This document shows positions 15,794 through 23,210 of a DNA stretch of 64,000 bases, one piece after another. The position numbers and the translations under genes were made by a program. The notes beneath the pieces are model-generated. The model was not told the DNA's origin. It made no database searches and saw only the letters and a program-made list of their open reading frames with translations. How positions within the stretch are numbered: the first letter of the stretch is position 1; each line of letters starts with the position of its first letter. This DNA is from a virus: IMG/VR virus record IMGVR_UViG_3300005253_000487, positions 1 to 64,000 of that record; one strand, 5' to 3'.

Positions 15794-16416
15794 TGCCGGT
15801 CCAACGGGTACTGGAACTTCTCCAACACTACTGCCCATGCTGCTGCTGTCTGCTGCTCGATGATGTTGTGCACTGGGCTAGTGGAGTACGAAGGGGAACG
15901 CGTGGCGCGTACAACTTGCTCCAACGCTTCGACGCGGATCTTTTCATTCATCTCTTCCGCTGTGTCCCCATCCTTCCTGAACTGTGCGATGTACTGTAGC
16001 ACACCTCGGCACACGGTACCACTTGCGGCGCGCCTTATCACGTCCATGCTCGAGCCGAACCCGTAAGTCATGTCCGCTTGTGGCGCGTCCACTTGCTCTA
16101 GCAAGCGTGCCGTCCACTTCCGTATCTCCTTCTCACAGTAGCCAACTTCACGCTCCAAGTCTTCCACTCTGTGTACCCACCGCTCTGCTACTGTGGCAAT
16201 GTACTTGAAGTGGAGTTGCGTGCGCGTCTTGTTGTCGAACCCAATGAGATACTGCCCTTCCCCCAGGATCTTCTCTTCCCTGGTGAAGGCTTCCAACAAC
16301 GCCTTCTGTGTTCCATACTGCCACGGCGGATGTAAGTCCACGCGTGCCATGTTGGGTGTGCCGTCCGGCATCGCTTCGGCCTGGACGTCATGCTGCTGGT
16401 GTAATGTGTAACGCAT
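15790..16416 (-). CDS. Hypothetical protein, first gene of the ribozyme operon
   Basis: 208 residues from ATG 16416, with GGGAGGCAAG upstream. Helical and charged, with one notable segment (GYCEKEIRKWTARLLEQVD). No catalytic motif is visible. As first gene it follows the leader ribozyme (copy 8), and its TAG stop lies in copy 7. Function unknown. Confidence 0.6.
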   Translation of the reverse strand: MRYTLHQQHDVQAEAMPDGTPNMARVDLHPPWQYGTQKALLEAFTREEKILGEGQYLIGFDNKTRTQLHFKYIATVAERWVHRVEDLEREVGYCEKEIRKWTARLLEQVDAPQADMTYGFGSSMDVIRRAASGTVCRGVLQYIAQFRKDGDTAEEMNEKIRVEALEQVVRATRSPSYSTSPVHNIIEQQTAAAWAVVLEKFQYPLDRQ

Positions 16417-16441
16417 TCTTGCCTCCCTGTAGTGTGTGTGG

Positions 16442-16532
16442 GTTGCCTCATCAGTACGTGGGTACCCAACCCACGCAGACGTAACACGCATCCGCTAGGC
16501 AAGCGGTTGAGCGCGTGCTACGTTTCAGCTTT
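16442..16532 (-). ncRNA. Hammerhead ribozyme copy 8, in the operon leader
   Basis: CTGATGA (16454-16448), GAAA (16526-16523), UC (16479-16478). Stem I has UGCGUGGGU with ACCCACGUA. Stem III is extended: a 10-bp helix (CGTAGCACGC with GCGTGTTACG) capped by an inner hairpin (CCGCT with AGCGG). The 5' flank can form an alternative hairpin, GTTTC AAAGCT GAAAC, that would hide the catalytic GAAA. No gene precedes it, so it cleaves the 5' leader. Confidence 0.85.
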
Positions 16533-16560
16533 GAAACTTTACAAGGAGGAGGCATACTAG

Positions 16561-16944
16561 ATGCGCCGCCGTATCCCGTCTGTCTGCAATCTTGTGCCCG
16601 TCGTCCACGTCTCAATACGTACGAGCTGTGAACGCCGTGCACGCCGCAAGCACTTAGCGGAGGGGGTCGGTTGCTGTCGCTGGCTGAACGCCCTTAACGC
16701 GCATCTAGTTTCTGTTCGACTTCCGCGTCCCATTGTTGTGCGTGCTGCACACCCACCTTCCGTCCAGCCACTTAGCACGTCCTCGGGCTCCCGTTCCCTT
16801 AAGCATTCCGCTGGCGCTCTAACTTCCCCGTCCATCCACGCGCTACAACTTCTGTGTACCCCCGCGCTGACTGTGCTGTCTGCGTCGTCTATGGATCCGG
16901 GGTCGCAGTTTCTAACTGCATCGGCAATGCTGCCATCCCCGTAG
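16561..16944 (+). CDS. Doubtful 127-residue ORF with strong ribosome-binding site
   Basis: The ATG is preceded by AAGGAGGAGGC at good spacing, which argues for translation on the plus strand. The protein (MRRRIPSVCNLVPVVHVSIR...) is Ser/Pro/Cys-rich and unlike a folded protein, and the plus strand here is pyrimidine-rich, as on the template side of genes. An opposite ORF at 16557-16964 is equally unconvincing. The stretch 16533-16960 may instead be a long leader of the minus operon. Confidence 0.3.
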   Translation: MRRRIPSVCNLVPVVHVSIRTSCERRARRKHLAEGVGCCRWLNALNAHLVSVRLPRPIVVRAAHPPSVQPLSTSSGSRSLKHSAGALTSPSIHALQLLCTPALTVLSASSMDPGSQFLTASAMLPSP

Positions 16945-17048
16945 TGCGCGTCCACGTAGCGCACCCTCCAACATCCACCCCTAACTACATGCTACTACAC
17001 CTACACTTACAATCTACGACACGCAACCCAAGGACGCAAGTGTTTTGC

Positions 17049-17150
17049 AAGTGCTTATATAGCAACCACTTACAGCGTCGCTCCCGTTGGATCGGTCGAA
17101 AAAGGGGAGCTTTTAAGCGATGCTATAAGTGCTTATATAGCAACCACTTA
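17049..17150. repeat. Perfect 24-bp direct repeat in the divergent control region
   Basis: AAGTGCTTATATAGCAACCACTTA is written here only as AAGTGCTTATAT followed by AGCAACCACTTA. It occurs at 17049-17072 and 17127-17150, 78 bp apart. Each copy has AAGTG/CACTT inverted ends and a TATATA core. Position between diverging operons suggests twin promoters for the phage sigma-like factor or operator sites. AT-rich flanks are consistent with either. Confidence 0.6.
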
Positions 17151-17228
17151 GCTATGCTTTACTCAGGGAAGGCACGTAAGTCCTTTGTTTCGTCCCATTT
17201 ACCCGATCGCTTGCGGTGCTGCACTGTA

Positions 17229-17251
17229 GCGTCAAGCGGGGTGACGCTTTT
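17229..17251 (+). terminator. Terminator or attenuator before terminase
   Basis: GCGTCA, loop AGCGGGG, TGACGC, then TTTT. A compact hairpin with a short U-tract, 45 bases before the terminase small-subunit start. It would block read-through from the upstream control region, or attenuate late transcription. Confidence 0.6.
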
Positions 17252-17258
17252 GACACGC

Positions 17259-17288
17259 TTGCGTTGCACTTGTATGACGCCGTATTGT
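17259..17288 (+). promoter_or_regulatory. Possible promoter of the terminase operon
   Basis: TTGCGT (17259-17264), an 18-base spacer and TATTGT (17283-17288) resemble a sigma-70 promoter. The expected start site falls within a few bases of ATG 17297. No Shine-Dalgarno precedes that ATG, so the message may be leaderless. Confidence 0.35.
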
Positions 17289-17296
17289 GCGCGGAC

Positions 17297-18097
17297 ATGC
17301 CGAAGCAGACAGTAAAGAAGAAACGGCGCTCGAGTAAAGGGCGCAAGCATCATCCACACACTTGTGGTCCAAAGTGTAGACACAAGTGTGGTGACGTTGG
17401 TGGGCGCACGCAGAGTGGTAGGCCTTGTAGGCACCTCGGTGGTAACGGTGTGGAGGGCAAGGTGAAGGGCGTGTGGGCGCTGTGCTGGGATCACGATCCG
17501 GATAACACTGCACCCGCACCAACACAAGAGCAGGCATTCGAAGGTGGGCTGACGGGGAAGGAAGCTCTCTTCGTGTTCTACTATCCGGGGAGCGCCAATT
17601 GCAATGCGACGGAGGCGGCTAAGCTGGCGGGCTACACCGGCAGCCGCGCCACATTGCAAGCGACGGGGGCGAAGCTGATGACGAAGCCCAAGATTAAGGC
17701 AGCCATCCTCAAACGCTTCGATGAACTCTCGGCACCAGGCGAGGAGATCATTGCACGCATGACGGCGGATGCGCGGGGGAGTATGCTGCCGCTAGTGAAG
17801 TTTGACGAGAAGGGACGCCCCCAGGTTCACCTCACAGCGGAACTCCTCTTAGAGTTTGGCACGCTTATCAAAACAATAGACTGCGACCCGGAGACAGGGT
17901 ACATCCGCAAGCTGACGCTTAACGATGGACAGGCAGCACGAAGGGACTTGGCTAAGATACGCAAGCTCATGAGTGATGCACCGGAGGTCAACATCCTCAA
18001 TCTCCAGGACCTCTCGGACGATGAGCTGGCGAAGAGGTTAGCAACGCTCGCCGCACGCCTGCGCCCTAATCCACAGCATGAGTTGAATGGGGCATGA
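17297..18097 (+). CDS. terS: Terminase small subunit
   Basis: 266 residues. The core LTGKEALFVFYYPGSANCNA followed by TEAAKLAGY is the Terminase_2 DNA-binding helix-turn-helix. An unusual N-terminal extension of about 75 residues has a cysteine/histidine cluster (HTCGPKCRHKCG, then CRHL and CWDHD), probably zinc-binding. The ATG at 17297 is chosen because upstream codons cross a terminator hairpin. It ends in an ATGA overlap with the large subunit. Confidence 0.85.
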   Translation: MPKQTVKKKRRSSKGRKHHPHTCGPKCRHKCGDVGGRTQSGRPCRHLGGNGVEGKVKGVWALCWDHDPDNTAPAPTQEQAFEGGLTGKEALFVFYYPGSANCNATEAAKLAGYTGSRATLQATGAKLMTKPKIKAAILKRFDELSAPGEEIIARMTADARGSMLPLVKFDEKGRPQVHLTAELLLEFGTLIKTIDCDPETGYIRKLTLNDGQAARRDLAKIRKLMSDAPEVNILNLQDLSDDELAKRLATLAARLRPNPQHELNGA

Positions 18098-19680
18098 CAG
18101 TGAGCTATGCTTCGCGGAGAGACCCGGCGCTGGAGGAAGCGTTGGCGTTGGCAGAGGAGGCGCAGAGCAGGGGCGTCCCCATTCCAGATACCTTAGCACA
18201 CGAGCTTCATGTGAGAGAGTCTGTACGTAGGGGCATCAACCCATGGTCTACCTTCCGGAGCTATATCGAATATGTGAACCCCGACCTGTTGCGCTACGAG
18301 CATATTGATCTGTTGGTAGAGCAGGCGGAGCGTCTCATCCGGAGAGAGATTCTGAGGCTGATGGTCCTGTTGCCCCCCCGGTACTTCAAGACGGAGGTCT
18401 TTAGCAGGCTGCTCTGTAGTTACTTCCTCCGCAAGTTTCCACGGAAGCTGGTGGGCGTGGCTAGTTATAACGCCTCTCGGGCCTGGGAAGTCTCAGAGCA
18501 GGCGCGCACGTACTTCACCTTCAGCGGGGGCGTGCTAAGGGCAAGCGCTCAGGCAAAGAAGTTCTGGGGTCCTCCTGAGGGTGGGGAGCTATGGGCGGCG
18601 GGGGTACAGGAGGGTACACTAGGGCATGGTTATCACTTAGGGGTGGTAGACGATCCAGTGGACCCGGAGAAGGCACGGAGCCCAGTGTATCAGAGGAGGT
18701 TCCAGGACTGGTGGCCTGAGAAGTGGATTAGCAGGCAGGAGCCCAATGCAGCCATCGTCCTGGTGATGCAGCGCCTGGGTGTGGAGGACCCGGTGGACTT
18801 TTTGTTCAGAAGAGAGATGGGTGAGAACACAGCACTGGCGCAAGAGGAGTGGACGGTGTTGGTGATGGATGAGCTGAAAGAGAACACCCCATTAGGTAGA
18901 TGGAACGGGCCACAAGGGTTGCCGCCTAGCTGCACGCTGATCAAAGACAAGCGGAAGGTGGGAGCATTGCTGTCCCCGCGGAGGTTTAACGCTCAGCAGG
19001 TGAAGAAGATACGGGCTGGAAGTGGTACATTGACCACAGCGACACAGCGGCAGCAAAGGCCATCGAACCCGAAGGGAGACTTCTGGGCTAAGAAATGGTT
19101 CCGGAAGTATGATACACTCCCGGCGGATGCCTTCGACGGTGGCCGGGATTGGGATACAGCGTACACGAAGGAAGAGGCCAATAGTGCGACGGCTTGGATA
19201 GAGAGCTACAGGGGCCCCAGCGTAAGGGTAGGCAATGGGGAGGGTCACCCAAGCGTGGAACGCTTCCCTATCTACATCCATGACGTGGACTGGGACTGGA
19301 AGGAGTTCCCGGACCTAGTGAAGTGGATGGCAGAGCTGGAAGGGCTGCCCCATTATGTGGAGGAGAAGGCTAGCGGGAAGAGCGCTATACAGGCCCTTAA
19401 GCCTCATGGCATAGTGGCTGAGGGTGTGGCGGTGAAGGGCGATAAGTTTGCCAGAGCTTCTGCCGTGCAGCCCGCCGTGAGTACTGGTCGCATTTATGTC
19501 AGAGCCTCCGAATATGATTTACTGTTAAGTGGAGAGGGCCAGGGCTTGCTTCGCATTACATCCGAGGCGTTGCAGGCGGGGATAGGGGGGCTGGACGTGA
19601 ACGATGCCTTTGTCCAGGCGCTGCACAGGCACATGAAGTTGTATGGGAAGACGGGCAAGCGGAAAGTGATGTGGGCATGA
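18094..19680 (+). CDS. terL: Terminase large subunit
   Basis: 528 residues. The ATPase domain shows a Walker-A-like LPPRYFKTE near residue 93 and an acidic VVDDPVD near 184. The nuclease domain has GGRDWDTAY near 349, giving the first metal-binding Asp, and later DVNDAF. This is the motor that packages DNA into the prohead. The arginine-rich Walker variant is common in phage terminases. Start overlaps the small-subunit stop (ATGA). Confidence 0.92.
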   Translation: MTVSYASRRDPALEEALALAEEAQSRGVPIPDTLAHELHVRESVRRGINPWSTFRSYIEYVNPDLLRYEHIDLLVEQAERLIRREILRLMVLLPPRYFKTEVFSRLLCSYFLRKFPRKLVGVASYNASRAWEVSEQARTYFTFSGGVLRASAQAKKFWGPPEGGELWAAGVQEGTLGHGYHLGVVDDPVDPEKARSPVYQRRFQDWWPEKWISRQEPNAAIVLVMQRLGVEDPVDFLFRREMGENTALAQEEWTVLVMDELKENTPLGRWNGPQGLPPSCTLIKDKRKVGALLSPRRFNAQQVKKIRAGSGTLTTATQRQQRPSNPKGDFWAKKWFRKYDTLPADAFDGGRDWDTAYTKEEANSATAWIESYRGPSVRVGNGEGHPSVERFPIYIHDVDWDWKEFPDLVKWMAELEGLPHYVEEKASGKSAIQALKPHGIVAEGVAVKGDKFARASAVQPAVSTGRIYVRASEYDLLLSGEGQGLLRITSEALQAGIGGLDVNDAFVQALHRHMKLYGKTGKRKVMWA

Positions 19681-19931
19681 GAGTGTTCATATTTATTGCG
19701 GGTGTCATGGAGTGGTTGGCAGAGCGGAACTGTAACTTTTGGCTATGGGTAATGCAGTATAAGATTGTGTTGCCAAAAACATTATGCAGAACGCGTGGTT
19801 GTTATGTGGGACCAACTAATCCAAAACCGATGCAACCGCAACAGATGATCTATCCTTATGGCAGGCCGTCACGACCGCCACCGCCGCCCGCACCACCACC
19901 TAGAAATAATCCAGGAGTGACTGTACAGTGA
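19677..19931 (+). CDS. Small membrane protein with proline-rich tail
   Basis: 84 residues from ATG 19677 (ATGA overlap with terL). The N-terminal hydrophobic stretch MRVFIFIAGVMEWLAE is followed by a Cys-containing middle and a proline-rich tail (RPPPPPAPPPRNN). Function unknown. Confidence 0.55.
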   Translation: MRVFIFIAGVMEWLAERNCNFWLWVMQYKIVLPKTLCRTRGCYVGPTNPKPMQPQQMIYPYGRPSRPPPPPAPPPRNNPGVTVQ

Positions 19932-20074
19932 GTAGGCAACGTGTAGTGCGTGTCGATCAATCACCATTGAATGCAAAGAGATGGTGTCTGACTTTGGCAT
20001 GTGGGCATGAAGTGTGGATAACGGCTGTAAGACGGCCAGCGCGTCAGACCTTCGATTGTGAAGCGTGCAGATGA
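19928..20074 (+). CDS. 48-residue zinc-ribbon protein
   Basis: Starts at GTG 19928, overlapping the previous stop (GTGA), and ends in ATGA with the next gene. It has CLTLACGHEVWITAVRRPA and then CEAC near the end, the layout of a phage single zinc ribbon (C...CGH...CxxC). Small DNA- or protein-binding adaptor. Confidence 0.65.
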   Translation: MSRQRVVRVDQSPLNAKRWCLTLACGHEVWITAVRRPARQTFDCEACR

Positions 20075-20361
20075 GAGGGCAGGTGTTAGCACGGAAGCTG
20101 ATTGCACGGTTCAAGGCCGCAGGACACCCATGGCCTTATGGGGATGATGCAGTAGTGGTTCGTACGTATGCGGGACGCCATCAACTTGCCGCCGGCGCCT
20201 TTCGTTGGCACTTAGCACGACGGAGTAAGGTTGGCATCGTGCAGGGCATTGAGTACGGCAAGTATGGTTCAAGTGAGCGGGCGGGTGAGGTGGCTAGAGC
20301 AGCTACCGTGACCGTCGATACCTGTATGGGGGATGTCGATTTGGTAATAGAGAGGTCCTGA
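20071..20361 (+). CDS. 96-residue phage protein, unknown
   Basis: ATG 20071 overlaps the upstream stop. The protein is basic (RGQVLARKLIARFKAAGHPW early) and ends acidic. It lies between terminase and portal genes with coupled translation on both sides, suggesting a role in packaging or prohead assembly. Confidence 0.6.
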   Translation: MRGQVLARKLIARFKAAGHPWPYGDDAVVVRTYAGRHQLAAGAFRWHLARRSKVGIVQGIEYGKYGSSERAGEVARAATVTVDTCMGDVDLVIERS

Positions 20362-21815
20362 TGGCAAGACAACGAACTAAGCTACCCGGAACGAAATACT
20401 TGGGCGGTGGTTGGTACATGACGCCCACAGGTAACAAGGTCCAGGGGAAGGATGCCCTCATTACGGCCATGGCCAACCTGCCGACGGACATGACCACTGG
20501 ACGCTTCAGCTTCCTTCGTAAGGCGGGCCTCCAGTACCAAGGGGCGCGGGACGTCTATGCGTCCGCCGGTTACATCAAGGAGGGGACAGAGAACTTCGAT
20601 CACTACAAGGCGCTCTACGAACGTGACCCCGTAGCGGGGCGTATTGTAGACATGCCCGCTAAGACAACGTGGCGCACGCCGGCGGAGATCATAGACGGCA
20701 CGTTGTCGAAGGACAAGCGGGAGAAGAAGGAGGATACGGAGTTCGAGAAGGCATGGATAGCCTTAGCCCCACGGTTGAAGGTGTGGCGACACTTCGAGAA
20801 GGTAGACCGCCTCAGTCGTATTGGACAGTATGCGGTGCTCTTGATCGGTAGGCGGGAAGAGGATGACATGTCCTTGAAGACGCCGATGGAGGTAGTGACG
20901 GGGGGCGATGACATCTTGTTCCTGTCCAGTTACAATCAAAAGCGGGCGGAGATTGCTTCGTGGGTTACTAATCCAGGGCATGAGCGCTTCGGTTTCCCTG
21001 ACACCTATAAGCTCAACTTGAGTACAGGTGTTAAGGAGTTCGGAGATAAGAAGCTCCTCGTACACCACAGCCGCATCATCCATGTGGCCGAGGACCCGTT
21101 GGAGGACGAGGTGTTTGGACGCCCAGCGCTGAAGCGGGTGTTGAATGCGTTGACGGACTTGCTGAAGGTGACCGCCAGCACAGGAGAGGCGTACTGGCAA
21201 CTGGCGAGTAGGTTGTTGCAAGCCAAGGTCGATCCGACGCTGGAGATAACACAGGCGCAGATAGATGAGATGGGCGTAGCGTTGGAGGCCATCGTACATG
21301 ACCTCCGCCGCCAGTTCGTAGGCCAAGGCACGGAGCTGGAGTGGAAGACGGGTGAGGTGCCCAAGCCTGGGGACGCATTGGAAATGTATAAGAACATCAT
21401 GGGCGTAGGCTCCGGCATCCCAACCCGCGTCCTGTTCGGAAGTGAGATGGGGGAGTTGGCCAGTGCCCAGGACGAACGGAACTACTTCGGTATGGTCAAC
21501 GAACGGCAGGAACAGCACGCAGAGCCCAACATCTTGCGCGCCTTCATCGACAGGCTGGTAGGAGTGAAAGCGCTACCGGCGCCAAGCAAGGAAGGGTACA
21601 CGGTCGTATGGCCCACGCTCTTCGAGCTATCGGACAAGGACATTGCAGAGGCCAACCTTACGCGGGCGAAGGCGGCGAAGGAGCTGACGCCAATGGGTGG
21701 CGACCCACGGAAGTTGATCGAGGTGGACTCGGATCGTAATGTGTGGCTCTTGCAACGCGAGCCAGGACAAGTGGACGAGCCGCCCTTGGGTGCAGCTGGT
21801 GGAGGGGACGAGTAA
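20361..21815 (+). CDS. Portal protein (DUF1073-like)
   Basis: 484 residues. The N-terminal segment ASAGYIKEGTENFDHYKALY and ERDPVAGRIVDMPAKTTW, and the later GIPTRVLFGSEMGELASAQD, are typical of DUF1073-type portal proteins. Twelve subunits form the DNA entry channel of the capsid. The start shares TGATG with the upstream gene. Its position after terminase is canonical. The next head gene (MuF-like) is displaced by about 9 kb of cargo. Confidence 0.85.
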   Translation: MARQRTKLPGTKYLGGGWYMTPTGNKVQGKDALITAMANLPTDMTTGRFSFLRKAGLQYQGARDVYASAGYIKEGTENFDHYKALYERDPVAGRIVDMPAKTTWRTPAEIIDGTLSKDKREKKEDTEFEKAWIALAPRLKVWRHFEKVDRLSRIGQYAVLLIGRREEDDMSLKTPMEVVTGGDDILFLSSYNQKRAEIASWVTNPGHERFGFPDTYKLNLSTGVKEFGDKKLLVHHSRIIHVAEDPLEDEVFGRPALKRVLNALTDLLKVTASTGEAYWQLASRLLQAKVDPTLEITQAQIDEMGVALEAIVHDLRRQFVGQGTELEWKTGEVPKPGDALEMYKNIMGVGSGIPTRVLFGSEMGELASAQDERNYFGMVNERQEQHAEPNILRAFIDRLVGVKALPAPSKEGYTVVWPTLFELSDKDIAEANLTRAKAAKELTPMGGDPRKLIEVDSDRNVWLLQREPGQVDEPPLGAAGGGDE

Positions 21816-21867
21816 CAATGGGCGGAATTGCTAAGGATTATATAGTGTCCACTAATGTCGTGTTCGG

Positions 21868-22089
21868 ATGCGGACGATAGGGGTGAAGGGCGTGCCTGGG
21901 TGGCAGAGTCGTAAGACGCATTGCAAGCACGGACACCCGTTGACGGGAGAGAACCTCGTGGTGATTGTTTCGCTGCATCATCATAACTATCGTAGATGTG
22001 TAACGTGTCATCGTGCAAGGCTACGAGTGTGTGCAGCCAGGCGAAGGTTGGCCAATAAGCGAAAGGCGTTGCGCTGTGTTGCACCCTAA
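21868..22089 (+). CDS. Small HNH-like or zinc-binding protein
   Basis: 73 residues with KTHCKHGHPLTGENL and RRCVTCHRARLR, the CxxGHPxxGxN ... CxxCxRxR pattern of short phage HNH-associated proteins. Basic C-terminus. The ATG at 21868 lacks a clear Shine-Dalgarno; a GTG at 21892 after GAAGGGC is an alternative. It lies at the left border of the cargo region, where homing-type genes are often found. Confidence 0.5.
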   Translation: MRTIGVKGVPGWQSRKTHCKHGHPLTGENLVVIVSLHHHNYRRCVTCHRARLRVCAARRRLANKRKALRCVAP

Positions 22090-22849
22090 GCACGTACTCA
22101 TAGTGATCCCAGCGAGGCGGTTGTCGCGACGCCTGGTAGACAAGCCCCTGCGGTCCTTGTGGCACAGTACGGTGATTGAACATGTGGTGGCGGATGTACT
22201 GGCGTCCGCGGGGGAAGCGAAGGTGGTATTGTCAACCGACAGTCGTAAGGTTGCCCAGGCGGTGGAACATGTGGTGGAAGTGTGTATGACGCCAGGGCAG
22301 TATCGCAATGGTACAGAGCGGGTGGCGGCAACACTGGACAACTACCCAGAGTATCAGACGGAGCGGGACATCATTGTGAACGTGCAAGGGGACCAGCTAT
22401 TCGTTTCCAACGAGCACATTGAAGGGGCCGTCGAGCAGGTGCAGGCGGGCTTTGATGTGGGGACGATGGCAGCGAAGCTTTTGCCTGACATGCTAACTAA
22501 TTCCAATCGGGTGAAGGTGTTGATAGATGATCGAAAGTGCCTGGACTTCTTCAGGCTGGAGTCACAATCGAAAGAGATGAGACTATACCATCCGTCTTCC
22601 GTTGTGGCGCACCACTTGGGTATTTATGCCTACCGGCCGCAGACGTTGGCGCAGTGGATAGCATGGCCGAAGGGTCATCGCGAGTCTTTGTGGGGACTGG
22701 AGCAATTGCGTCCATTGGACCACGGAATGACTTTTGGTGCAGGAGAGACGAAGGTGATGCGCCCGCAGAGCGTGGACAGCTTAGAAGATTTGGATCGGTT
22801 GCGTGGCATGAGCGTCGGTGATGTCTTTAAGCTAGCGGCAAGGGCATGA
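22076..22849 (+). CDS. kdsB: CMP-Kdo synthetase-like cytidylyltransferase
   Basis: 257 residues from GTG 22076. The order of motifs is that of KdsB: VLIVIPARRLSRRLVDKPL at the start (nucleotide-binding), VVLSTDSRKVAQAVE, then YRNGTERVAATL and DIIVNVQGDQLFV, where Asp of QGD binds metal. KdsB activates 3-deoxy-manno-octulosonate with CTP for transfer to lipid A. QGDQ replaces the usual QGDE. Another CMP-sugar is possible. A KdsD-like gene lies 360 bases downstream, which supports a Kdo-type sugar. Confidence 0.8.
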   Translation: MLHPKHVLIVIPARRLSRRLVDKPLRSLWHSTVIEHVVADVLASAGEAKVVLSTDSRKVAQAVEHVVEVCMTPGQYRNGTERVAATLDNYPEYQTERDIIVNVQGDQLFVSNEHIEGAVEQVQAGFDVGTMAAKLLPDMLTNSNRVKVLIDDRKCLDFFRLESQSKEMRLYHPSSVVAHHLGIYAYRPQTLAQWIAWPKGHRESLWGLEQLRPLDHGMTFGAGETKVMRPQSVDSLEDLDRLRGMSVGDVFKLAARA

Positions 22850-23034
22850 CGCCCCAGACACAGGCTGTAGTGGTGCATTTGAAAGTAACACCACACCGGG
22901 CGACGGATGAGTGGAAGGTGCGGTGGTGTGGTGGGTGCAGACAATACGAGTATGACACAGGCGCTCCGCGTGGCTGGGTAATGTTAAAAGGATCACCACC
23001 GGAGGGTGTGCGTTTAAACCAAGGAAGAGAGTGA
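22846..23034 (+). CDS. 62-residue protein, unknown
   Basis: ATGA overlaps at both ends. Contains RWCGGCRQYEYDTGAPRGW, a single CxxC in a Trp/Tyr-rich setting that may bind metal. Lies between the kdsB-like and kdsD-like genes. Function unknown. Confidence 0.5.
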   Translation: MTPQTQAVVVHLKVTPHRATDEWKVRWCGGCRQYEYDTGAPRGWVMLKGSPPEGVRLNQGRE

Positions 23035-23210
23035 TGACTTATACCTATGTCGTGCTTGAGGTGTCGGAGGAAGCTTATCGAGAGATCCGGACTAAGCTAG
23101 AGGAGGCGGACTATCAGTATATAATGTCTCGTCCCTCTGACCCAAACTGTATCATCGACATGCACGGCATTGCAATCCAACCGAGGACTAAGGAAGAGAG
23201 TGGTCAATGA
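23034..23210 (+). CDS. 58-residue protein, unknown
   Basis: A short complete ORF (MTYTYVVLEVSEEAYREIRT, ending EESGQ) with GTGATG and CAATGA overlaps to both neighbours, so it is coupled to the kdsD-like gene. Beta-strand then helix, like small phage accessory proteins with a ferredoxin-like fold. No family assigned. Confidence 0.6.
   Translation: MTYTYVVLEVSEEAYREIRTKLEEADYQYIMSRPSDPNCIIDMHGIAIQPRTKEESGQ

Noticed and set aside
9971-16532. The eight similar 70-bp elements as a CRISPR array
   Set aside because: Spacing equals whole genes, not 30-40 bases, and the copies covary as a ribozyme. No cas-like gene is present.
20763-22183. Large minus-strand ORFs opposite the portal and kdsB-like genes
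   Set aside because: They are antisense shadows of firmly identified genes, with compositions unlike real proteins.
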